DNA of 27,057 nucleotides from JBKQWK01 sp052139595 (GTDB lineage Bacteria; Actinomycetota; Thermoleophilia; UBA2241). Under the pieces are notes generated by a model that saw nothing but the letters and a program-made list of their open reading frames with translations, ran no database searches and had not been told where the DNA came from. The stretch spans positions 1-27,057 of the forward strand of contig JBKQWK010000086.1 of NCBI GenBank assembly GCA_052139595.1, read 5' to 3'. The position numbers and the translations under genes are program-made. Below, piece after piece: positions 15,677-22,648 of the stretch; position 1 is the stretch's first letter, and each line of letters starts with the position of its first letter.

Positions 15677-17323
15677 GTGGTAGATCAGGCATCAACACCA
15701 TCGCCGGCGGGGAGCGGCGGTCCCACTTCGGCGCCGGCGAGTTCAACCGTGCCGGCGCATGAGTTGACCGATGAAGAAAGGTTGCACCAGCTAGGCTACG
15801 CGCAAGAACTCAATCGGCGCATGAGTCGCTTTTCGAACTTTGCGATCTCCTTCACGATCATTTCGATTCTGTCTGGCTGTCTGACCCTGTATTACTTCGG
15901 TCTTCAGCACGGCGGCCCGCCGACCATGCTCTGGGGCTGGTTGCTCGTCGGCACGCTGGTTCTCTTCGCGGGCATGTCGATGGCTGAGATCTGTTCCGCC
16001 TATCCTACGGCCGGCGGTCTCTACTATTGGGCGGCGAAGCTGGCTCCGGGTAAGAGCGCTCCCATCTGGTCGTGGTTCACCGGCTGGTTCAATCTGCTCG
16101 GGCAGGTTGCCGTCACCGCCGGCATCAGCTTTGGCTGCGCTTTTTCGATCGCGGCATTTCTCTCCCTTTACACCAATCAAGCGTACTGGCTGTCGCCCGG
16201 CCACATCATTGGCATCCTGGCCATCGTTCTCTTTGCGCAAGGCCTGCTGAACACGTTCGGCATTCGCCTAGTCGCAATCCTCAACGATGTCTCGGTCTGG
16301 TGGCATCTGATCGGTGTTGCCGTCATCGTGATCATCCTCTACGTGGCACCCTCGTCCCACACCCATCAGTCGGCCTCGTTCCTTTTCGGCAGTACAGGCT
16401 GGCACGCTTTCGCCGGGCTCTCGGGGTACTCGCTGCCGTTCTATGTTTTCCTCGTTGGCTTGCTGAACGCGCAATATACGTTCACGGGCTACGACGCCTC
16501 AGCGCATGTGACCGAGGAGACGATCAACGCCCAGATCTCCGGTCCGAAAGGTATCGTTAACTCGATTTGGATCTCACTCATTGCCGGTTTTATTCTGCTG
16601 CTTGGCGTGAGCATGGCGATTCCGAATCACTTCCCCATCTCGATCGAGGGTGTGATTTACAAGAGCTATGCCGACATTTCCACTGCCACCGTGCCCTGGG
16701 CGACTATCTTCGAGTATTCAGCCGGTCGTATTGCCGCTGAGCTGCTCATCCTGGTGGTCATCGGCGCCCAGTTTTACTGTGGCATGTCGTCGGTCACGGC
16801 GAACTCGCGCATGATCTTCGCCTTCTCGCGGGACGGTGCGGTGCCCTTCCACAACTTCTGGCACCATGTCAGCAAGCGGAGCCGCGTTCCCGTTCACTCG
16901 GCGTGGTTTGGCGCCGTTGGGGCGTTTATTCTGTCCGTTCCCTACCTGTGGAGTCCCGTCGCCTACGGCGCCGTGACCTCCATCGCTGTGATCGGCCTTT
17001 ACATCGCCTACCTGACGCCCGTGTTCCTGCGTCGCATTAATCCCAGCGCCTTCGTCCCTGGCCCCTGGAAGCTGGGCAAGTACGGCCCCGTGATCGGCTG
17101 GATCGCGATCGTCTGGGTGGTCTTCATCTGTATCATGTTCATGTTGCCGACCTATGCGCCGGTCACGCTCAAGACCTTCAACTACACCCCAGTGGCCGTT
17201 GGCGCCGTTGTTCTCTTTGCTGGCCTCTGGTACGCAATCTCGGCCCGTAAGTGGTTCAAAGGCCCGCAGATCCAAGGTACGCCTGAGGAACTGGCTGAGA
17301 TCGAGCGGGAACTCCAGATCTAG
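15677..17323 (+). CDS. APC superfamily amino acid/amine permease (GABA-permease type)
   Basis: A 548-residue polytopic transporter of the amino acid/choline (ACT) branch. After an ~45-residue Pro/Ala/Ser-rich N terminus come LNRRMSRFSNFAISFTIISI, GCLTLYYFGLQHGGP and EICSAYPTAGGLYYWAAKLA, the family's hallmark region; IWSWFTGWFNLLGQVAVTAG and TFTGYDASAHVTEET are also typical. About 12 helices are present. Relatives import GABA, choline, ethanolamine or polyamines. GTG 15677 is chosen because GGAAGGGGGG precedes it by 5 nt; an upstream in-frame extension overlaps the promoter. It precedes a gamma-glutamyl-amine-ligase-like gene, so an amine substrate is likely. It ends in TAG, followed by a hairpin. 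Confidence 0.85.
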   Translation: MVDQASTPSPAGSGGPTSAPASSTVPAHELTDEERLHQLGYAQELNRRMSRFSNFAISFTIISILSGCLTLYYFGLQHGGPPTMLWGWLLVGTLVLFAGMSMAEICSAYPTAGGLYYWAAKLAPGKSAPIWSWFTGWFNLLGQVAVTAGISFGCAFSIAAFLSLYTNQAYWLSPGHIIGILAIVLFAQGLLNTFGIRLVAILNDVSVWWHLIGVAVIVIILYVAPSSHTHQSASFLFGSTGWHAFAGLSGYSLPFYVFLVGLLNAQYTFTGYDASAHVTEETINAQISGPKGIVNSIWISLIAGFILLLGVSMAIPNHFPISIEGVIYKSYADISTATVPWATIFEYSAGRIAAELLILVVIGAQFYCGMSSVTANSRMIFAFSRDGAVPFHNFWHHVSKRSRVPVHSAWFGAVGAFILSVPYLWSPVAYGAVTSIAVIGLYIAYLTPVFLRRINPSAFVPGPWKLGKYGPVIGWIAIVWVVFICIMFMLPTYAPVTLKTFNYTPVAVGAVVLFAGLWYAISARKWFKGPQIQGTPEELAEIERELQI

Positions 17324-17331
17324 CCTCGCTC

Positions 17332-17378
17332 GTGTGAGCCCCGACGCCGATCCAGCAAAGCGGCGGCCGGGCTCACAC
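17332..17378 (+). terminator. Hairpin after the permease gene
   Basis: GTGTGAGCCC (17332-17341) pairs perfectly with GGGCTCACAC (17369-17378) around a 27-nt loop, 8 nt after the permease stop. No U-tract follows, so termination efficiency is uncertain. Confidence 0.5.
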
Positions 17379-17406
17379 TTAAACGAAGGGCGCTATGATC
17401 GTTTGA

Positions 17407-17458
17407 GCGAAGGTGTTATCGTGCGGGCGAAGGTGTTAGATTCTGATTGAACGTGTTG
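17407..17458 (+). promoter_or_regulatory. Three direct repeats at 20-bp spacing, candidate operator upstream of the GS-like gene
   Basis: GCGAAGGTGTTA occurs at 17407-17418 and exactly again at 17427-17438. A weaker copy TTGAACGTGTTG (8 of 12 positions) is at 17447-17458. The period is exactly 20 bp, about two helical turns, so three proteins could bind on one DNA face. The block sits 110-160 bp before the GS-like start codon. The nearby DeoR-family regulator is the obvious candidate ligand; this is inference. Confidence 0.5.
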
Positions 17459-17567
17459 CAAAGTGAGGAACGCGATCGATCAACAGGGAGAAGGCTGAGT
17501 CAGGCTGCATCGTCGCTGGCGCGCCGGTTCAGTCTTCTTGCAAGAGCGGGTGTCTTAGGGAGGCTGC

Positions 17568-18944
17568 ATGGCTGGTAAGTTGGACGTCAAGACCCTCGAG
17601 GGGATGGTGAACGCCGGCGAGGTTGACACCGTTCTCTGCGTGTTCCCCGACCTGCAGGGCCGTTTTGTCGGTAAGCGGGTGACGCCGTCGTACTTCTTCA
17701 AGGATATTCTTGGCTCCGAAGGGCTGCATGCCTGCGAGTACCTTCTGACCGTCGACATTCAGACCGAGGTCATGCCCGGCTACGAATTCGCGAGCTGGGA
17801 CACCGGCTACGGCGACTTCAGCATGGTGCCGGATCTGTCAACGCTGTGCCTCGTGCCCTGGATTCCCAAGACTGCCCTGGTCATTTGCGACCTCGTTGAC
17901 GAAGAGACCGGCGAGCCGATCGAGGTTTCTCCGCGACAGATTCTCAAGCGCCAGATTCAGCGTGCCCACGAGGCGGGATTCACGGCCAAGATGGCCAGCG
18001 AACTCGAGTTCTACCTGTTCAACGACTCCTATCGTGACCTGGCCGATCGCGGCTATCGTGATCCGCAGCCCTCATCGACTTATATGATGGACTACCACAT
18101 CCTGCAGACGACGAGGGACGGGCCGATCGTCCGCCAGATCCGCAACGATATGCTGACGGCAGGCATCCCGATCGAGTTTTCCAAGGGCGAGACCGGTTTC
18201 GGTCAGCACGAGATCAATATCACCTATGCCGATGCGCTGGCAGCCGCCGACATGCATTCGATTTACAAGCATGGCGTCAGAGAAATTGCCGACGCCAACG
18301 GTGTCTCGATCACCTTCATGGCGAAGTATTCGATGGCCCATGCCGGCTCGTCATGTCACATTCACTCGAGTCTGTGGAACGAAGACGGCAGCAACTCCGT
18401 CATGTGGGACGCGAGTCGGCCGCACAACATGTCCGCCACCTTCGAACACTATCTCGCCGGGCTTCTGACCGCGTCACGCGAGTTGACGCTGATGTATGCC
18501 CCGTTTGTAAACTCGTACAAGCGCTATCAGCTCGGCTCCTGGGCACCAACGGCGATCGTCTGGGGCGGCGATAACCGCACCGTTGGCTACCGCCTCGTCG
18601 GTCACAAACAGGGTTATCGCGTCGAGAATCGCACGCCCGGCGCCGACGCCAATGCTTATCTCGCTTTCGCGGCGACGATTGCTGCTGGGCTCTACGGTAT
18701 TGGGCACAAGCTGGAGTTGCCGCCCCGGTTCGAGGGCAACGCCTACGTCGCCGAAGGTGTGCCGCGCGTGCCCTATTCGTTGCACGAAGCGATTCGTGAG
18801 TTCGAAAACAGCAGGATCGTACCCGAGATGTTCGGTGAGAATGTTTACCGACACCTGCTGAACGCCGCTCGCCAGGAGCAGTCCATCTTCGACAACAACG
18901 TTGTCACCGACTGGGAACTCGCGCGCTACTTCGAACAGGTGTGA
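17568..18944 (+). CDS. Glutamine-synthetase-like gamma-glutamyl-amine ligase
   Basis: A 458-residue protein of the glutamine synthetase fold, with the family's metal and substrate motifs: SELEF (144-148), GQHE (212-215), SCHIH (262-266), NSYKR (315-319) and ENRTPGADAN (353-362). The usual FMAKP loop reads FMAKY, and the SGMH site reads SSCH. Such deviations and the non-biosynthetic context point to the PuuA/GlnA3/GlnA4/gamma-glutamylmethylamide-synthetase group, which joins glutamate to an amine with ATP. The amine could be methylamine, ethanolamine or a polyamine. AGGGAGG lies just before ATG 17568. Flanking genes are an amine-type permease, a DeoR regulator, a choline-kinase-like protein and, beyond, dimethylamine methyltransferase. 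The substrate is not proven. Confidence 0.85.
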   Translation: MAGKLDVKTLEGMVNAGEVDTVLCVFPDLQGRFVGKRVTPSYFFKDILGSEGLHACEYLLTVDIQTEVMPGYEFASWDTGYGDFSMVPDLSTLCLVPWIPKTALVICDLVDEETGEPIEVSPRQILKRQIQRAHEAGFTAKMASELEFYLFNDSYRDLADRGYRDPQPSSTYMMDYHILQTTRDGPIVRQIRNDMLTAGIPIEFSKGETGFGQHEINITYADALAAADMHSIYKHGVREIADANGVSITFMAKYSMAHAGSSCHIHSSLWNEDGSNSVMWDASRPHNMSATFEHYLAGLLTASRELTLMYAPFVNSYKRYQLGSWAPTAIVWGGDNRTVGYRLVGHKQGYRVENRTPGADANAYLAFAATIAAGLYGIGHKLELPPRFEGNAYVAEGVPRVPYSLHEAIREFENSRIVPEMFGENVYRHLLNAARQEQSIFDNNVVTDWELARYFEQV

Positions 18945-18969
18945 GACCAGGAAAATTGCCTGACGATCT

Positions 18970-19005
18970 GGGCGGGCCGCCGGCAGTACCGGCGGCGGCC
19001 CGCCC
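18970..19005 (+). terminator. GC-rich hairpin after the GS-like gene
   Basis: GGGCGGGCCGCC (18970-18981) pairs with GGCGGCCCGCCC (18994-19005), a 12-bp perfect stem 25 nt after the stop codon. No T-run follows. It may end or attenuate transcription before the DeoR gene. Confidence 0.5.
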
Positions 19006-19113
19006 GGCACTGCCGCACGGCGTCCACGGGGCGGCTTTTGACCCGCCGCCTCTGCTGGGGGGCGGCTGTGCTTAACCTTGATCGACGGCGGACGGTGGGG
19101 AGCCGGGAGGCCG

Positions 19114-19908
19114 ATGTCGTTGTCACAGCGCCCTGAAGTCAAGGAGATGATCCCGGCCGAGCGCCGGGTGCGCATTGTCGAGATCCTCAAGGAGCGACGT
19201 GCTGTGCGTGTGTCGTCGCTCAGTGACGACCTGCGCGTCTCGGAGATGACCATTCGTCGGGACCTGGAGCGACTGGAGTCTGACGGGATCCTCGCACGCA
19301 CGCACGGCGGCGCGATCATCAAACGACGGATGGTCGAAGAGCCGCAGTACGTTGACAACGTGCGTGCGCACGCGCAAGAGAAAGAGCGTATCGCCCAGGC
19401 TGCCAGTAAGCTGATCAAGGCGGGTGAGACCGTCTTTCTCAGCGCCGGCACGACGGCAGCCCAGGTGCTGCGGCATGTCGACCCAGACCTCGAGGCCCGC
19501 GTCGTCACTGATAACGTCGGCGCGCTCGCCGAAGCGAAGGGTCGGCGGCTCGATGTTGTGCTCCTTGGCGGACAGTATCGATCACGCTCCAACAGCCTCG
19601 AAGGCACGTTGCCGTGCGAGGCCGTGAACGGTTTTCTTGCCTCGACGTTCATTCTCGGCGCCGACGGGTTGAGCTTCGAGGAAGGGGTCACCACACCAAG
19701 TCTCGGTTTGGCAGGAGTCGAGCGGGCGATGATTCGTCAGACTCGCGGCGAGGTTGTCGTGCTCGCCGACAGCAGCAAGATCGGCGTCATCGGCGACGTC
19801 GTGATCTGCACCCTCAGGCAGGTCGACATGGTTATCGTTGACGATGGCGTCGGCGACGATGTGCGCAGAGAGATGGAGCGGCTCGGGCTTCGCTATATCG
19901 TCGTGTGA
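19114..19908 (+). CDS. DeoR-family transcriptional regulator
   Basis: A 264-residue regulator. The N-terminal HTH is classic DeoR: MIPAERRVRIVEILKERRAV, then VSSLSDDLRVSEMTIRRDLE (~33-52), then LESDGILARTHGGAI. The C-terminal effector domain carries SAGTTAAQVLRHV, TDNVGALAEA, LLGGQYRSRSNSLEG, ILGADGLSFEEGVTTP and VVVLADSSKIG. Family members are mostly repressors released by phosphorylated sugars or related metabolites, which would suit products of the nearby kinases. ATG 19114 has GGGAGG only 3 nt upstream; ATG 19147 would give the common MIPAERR start but has AAGGAG with no spacer. The likely target is the repeat block upstream of the GS-like gene. Confidence 0.85.
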   Translation: MSLSQRPEVKEMIPAERRVRIVEILKERRAVRVSSLSDDLRVSEMTIRRDLERLESDGILARTHGGAIIKRRMVEEPQYVDNVRAHAQEKERIAQAASKLIKAGETVFLSAGTTAAQVLRHVDPDLEARVVTDNVGALAEAKGRRLDVVLLGGQYRSRSNSLEGTLPCEAVNGFLASTFILGADGLSFEEGVTTPSLGLAGVERAMIRQTRGEVVVLADSSKIGVIGDVVICTLRQVDMVIVDDGVGDDVRREMERLGLRYIVV

Positions 19909-20004
19909 CTGCGTGAGGCGCGCCAGCCATACCGCCATCGGCAGGATCCGCGACTATGGCTTCGGGCCCGAAGAAATCACATTCGTTAGCGCGAAGGAGG
20001 AAGC

Positions 20005-20931
20005 ATGGCAGTACCCATCGGTCCGGAAGAGGCGATCGCCAGGATCGACGACTGGAAGGGCAAGGACGTCACGTTTGTCGTCCTCAGTGGTGGCATCACG
20101 AATCACAACTACACCGTGACCGTGAACGGTGGCGACGTGGCCAGCGGCGGCGGCAAGTACGTGCTGCGCATTCCCGGTGACGGTACGGAGATGTTCATTA
20201 ACCGTCATCACGAGCGCACGGCTGCTGTTGCCGCCGCGAAAACCGGCGTTTCGCCAGAGGTCCTGTACACGATCCTGCCCGAGAACTGCATGGTTATCCC
20301 CTTCATTGAGGGCGAAACCATGCACGCCGAGACTGTCGCCGGCCATCCTGAGCGCATTAAACCGATCGTTGAAGCGGTGAAGACGGTGCATCGCCAGGCC
20401 ACCTTCGAAAACGACATCAACGTCTTCGACATGGTGCGCGCCTACACGCAGATGGCGCACGATACGCAAGCGTCTCTGCCGGCCGAGATCACAGAGATGT
20501 TTGCGATTGGCGACCAGATCGAATCGGCGATGGAGCGCGACAAACCGGCTCCGGTCGCCTGTCACAATGATCTGCTCGCCGAGAACTTCATCCTCGCTCC
20601 CGACGGCAAGATGTGGGTAATCGACTGGGAGTACGGTGGCATGTGCGACCCCTACTTCGACCTCGGCGACTTCTGCGCCGAGCACCCGTTTTCGGAAGAC
20701 GATGAACGGCTCGTTCTCACCACATATTGCGGCGAGATGGACGAGCATCGCTACTACCGCATGCTCCTCTACAAGCTGATGGCTGATCTCTGGTGGTGCA
20801 TCTGGGCGATGATCCAGGCGAAGATCTCAAAGATCGATTTTGACTTTCACGAGTACGGCATGGTGCGTGTGCGGCGCTTCCTCCGCAACGCGCAGAACCC
20901 CGACTTCACAAAGTGGATCGCCGGCGTCTGA
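20005..20931 (+). CDS. Choline-kinase/LicA-like phosphotransferase
   Basis: A 308-residue kinase of the APH/choline kinase superfamily. Residues 28-35 (LSGGITNH) form the nucleotide loop region, KYVLRIPGDG (51-60) contains the ATP-positioning strand, the catalytic loop is HNDLLAEN (187-194), and the metal-binding motif is IDWEY (206-210) followed by DPYFDLGDF. Homologues phosphorylate choline, ethanolamine or other small alcohols and amines. The ATG at 20005 follows AAGGAGGA by about 5 nt. It faces mtbB across a strong hairpin. In this neighbourhood (amine permease, gamma-glutamyl-amine ligase, methylamine methyltransferase), a small quaternary or primary amino-alcohol is the most likely substrate; this is inference. 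Confidence 0.82.
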   Translation: MAVPIGPEEAIARIDDWKGKDVTFVVLSGGITNHNYTVTVNGGDVASGGGKYVLRIPGDGTEMFINRHHERTAAVAAAKTGVSPEVLYTILPENCMVIPFIEGETMHAETVAGHPERIKPIVEAVKTVHRQATFENDINVFDMVRAYTQMAHDTQASLPAEITEMFAIGDQIESAMERDKPAPVACHNDLLAENFILAPDGKMWVIDWEYGGMCDPYFDLGDFCAEHPFSEDDERLVLTTYCGEMDEHRYYRMLLYKLMADLWWCIWAMIQAKISKIDFDFHEYGMVRVRRFLRNAQNPDFTKWIAGV

Positions 20932-21000
20932 GCGCCGGCAACTGGCAGTCAGCGGCGCGCTGAAACACGGCGGCAAGCGCGCCGAAAAGCGCGTCGGAGA

Positions 21001-21045
21001 ATGAAACAGGGTGGCGGCCTTCGAGAGGCCGCCACCCTGTTTCAT
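21001..21045. terminator. Perfect 20-bp hairpin, bidirectional terminator
   Basis: A 20-bp perfect inverted repeat (21001-21020 with 21026-21045) encloses the loop TCGAG. It begins ATGAAACAGG, so the transcript has A-rich and U-rich arms in either direction. It lies between two convergent genes (phosphotransferase and mtbB), as expected for a shared terminator. Confidence 0.8.
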
Positions 21046-21052
21046 CTGCTTT

Positions 21053-21074
21053 GCCGGGCTCCAGAGAGCCCGGC
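21053..21074. terminator. Second hairpin between convergent genes
   Basis: GCCGGGCT (21053-21060) pairs with AGCCCGGC (21067-21074) around a 6-nt loop. It sits 24 nt after the mtbB stop (on the minus strand) and may be its proximal terminator. Confidence 0.5.
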
Positions 21075-21097
21075 TCAGGGGTCTGTGTTACCAGGTC

Positions 21098-22498
21098 TCA
21101 GCTGTGAAGTCCCGTCTTTTTCTTAAAGACTTCGACGCTGTTGATCTTGATGTCGAGCAGTTCGGCGATGCGCACTTTGGCCGCGATTCCCTTCGCCACG
21201 CCCGGCACGCCGGTCACAACGCCGATGTCGAGTTCCTCACGCAGCCCGCGCATGAGCGTCGGGTCGGAGAGGTCCATTGTGGTCACGTGAAGCTTGTCGG
21301 CTACATACCTCTTGGCGTCGTCGATCCTCATCTTCAAGAGTTCCATCCTGGCTACCAGATCTCCAGCAGCCCGGATGCCACCCATTGATGAGGCCAGCAG
21401 ATGCGCCATGTGCATGCCGGCTGGGTCGCCTGTGCCTACCTACAACCCGTCCGCATGGCCGATCTCGACCATGGCGGCACTGGCTCGCGTCACGGCGTCG
21501 ACTGCCGGTGTTTCGAACATCGGCACGCCGCCAACGCCCATACCAACGTTGGGATGGATGGGGATCTTCGCGTCGGCAGTACAGGCCTTGACGAAGGTGA
21601 CGGCCCGCGCGAGGTTCCACGGTGTCGATTTTCTCGTGTTGGTGTTGACGACCGGACCAAAGATCGCTGCGCCGGCTTTTTCGACTAGCTTCATCTGCTG
21701 GTGTGGCCACAGACCGGCGAGGCGCACACCGTCGTATTCGAGTTCGCCGTGGAAGCCGAGTACCATCTCGGCCGACATGCCGATTTCGACCGGCAGGCCG
21801 GTCTCGTTGGCAACGTGCTCAGTCGTGCGCAGGACGGCGAGAAACTCGGCGTCGCCGGTCGAGGCCACGGTGTCGTAGTCGATGCCGTCGGCGCCCATAT
21901 CGAGCATGCAGTCGCTCATCAGGATGCAGTCTTTCTGCAGGACCTCGATGGCCTCTTCCTGTGTGCGCCGCGATTCTTCGAACTTGCCTTTCGGCAAGAG
22001 GTCGGACGGGTTGTCAAACGAGCCGTCAGGCTTGTAGTAGAGGCCCAGGTTGGGCATGAAGCCGTAGAGTAGGGGGAAGATCGTCGTCTCTTGCAGAATC
22101 TCCATGTGCAGCTGCTCGAGAGCCTTGAGAAAGCGCTGCGGCTTCACTGAATAGTCGTTGTGTGCGACTTCCATCGAGTCGAAGCCCAGCATCGACTCGA
22201 AGAGTCGCACACCGACCTCGCGGTTGACCGGAGCCACGACGCCGCTCGACATGCGTGACGAGTTGAGGGCGTTAACACAGCCGTCCTTCGTCATCACGAC
22301 TTCGTGGCCTCGTTCGACGCCCCAGATGCGGGTTGGGGCGGCGAACATGTCTTCCATGTAATCGAATTCGTTTTCCGTGAGGATGGGGATCTTGGCCTTC
22401 TTGGCAGCGGCCTCTGACCCCTCCTCAAGGTCCCTGCGCAGCTCGTCACGCGTCATCTCGACGTTGGAGCTGTCGCCCATTCTCGTCAGTATCTTCAT
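21098..22498 (-). CDS. mtbB: Dimethylamine:corrinoid methyltransferase containing pyrrolysine (in-frame amber)
   Basis: MtbB transfers a methyl group from dimethylamine to a cognate corrinoid protein, releasing methylamine. The frame reads 352 residues, one TAG at 21440-21442, then 113 more codons in the same phase to TGA. Both halves match MtbB: GYDSMEV-like LGFDSMEVAHNDYSVKP, YGFMPNLGLYYKPDG, GADGIDYDT, LAGLWPHQQ (~260-268), GPVVNTNTRKSTPWNLARAV, GMGVGGVPMFETP before the TAG, and SMGGIRAAGDLVARM plus LREELDIGVVTGVPGVAKGI after it. The TAG is residue 353, close to the known pyrrolysine site (356 in the Methanosarcina barkeri protein as I recall). With readthrough the length is 466, normal for the family. 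ATG 22498 follows AGGGAGGT by 9 nt. The upstream genes on this strand are an APC permease and a metallophosphoesterase. Confidence 0.93.
21440..21442 (-). other. In-frame amber codon predicted to encode pyrrolysine
   Basis: The minus-strand codon is TAG, flanked by HADGL before and VGTGDPAG after. MtbB family proteins have DG-I/L, then pyrrolysine, then a G-x-GDP-x-G segment at this place. There is no other stop in frame for 113 codons. Confidence 0.92.
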
Positions 22499-22592
22499 GC
22501 CTACGCGACCTCCCTTACTCTTAGCGTGTGGCACATTTGCCTTTGCGTGCCCACCACTCGAACTAGTCTTCGTTGAGGCGACTGTCTGGGGT

Positions 22593-22633
22593 GGCTCGGC
22601 GGCGACTCGCTGTAACTAAGTCGCCGCCGAGCC
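22593..22633. terminator. Strong hairpin between the permease gene and mtbB
   Basis: A 15-bp perfect stem (22593-22607 with 22619-22633, GGCTCGGCGGCGACT) with an 11-nt loop begins 15 nt after the permease stop on the minus strand and 95 nt before mtbB. No U-tract follows. It could partly terminate transcription or protect the 3' end of permease mRNA, setting mtbB expression apart from upstream genes. Confidence 0.55.
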
Positions 22634-22648
22634 GCTGGCCCCTGATGT

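Noticed and set aside
21098..21415. A separate small gene starting at ATG 21415
   Set aside because: It is the C-terminal third of MtbB, in phase with the upstream frame through the TAG codon, and has no ribosome-binding site of its own.
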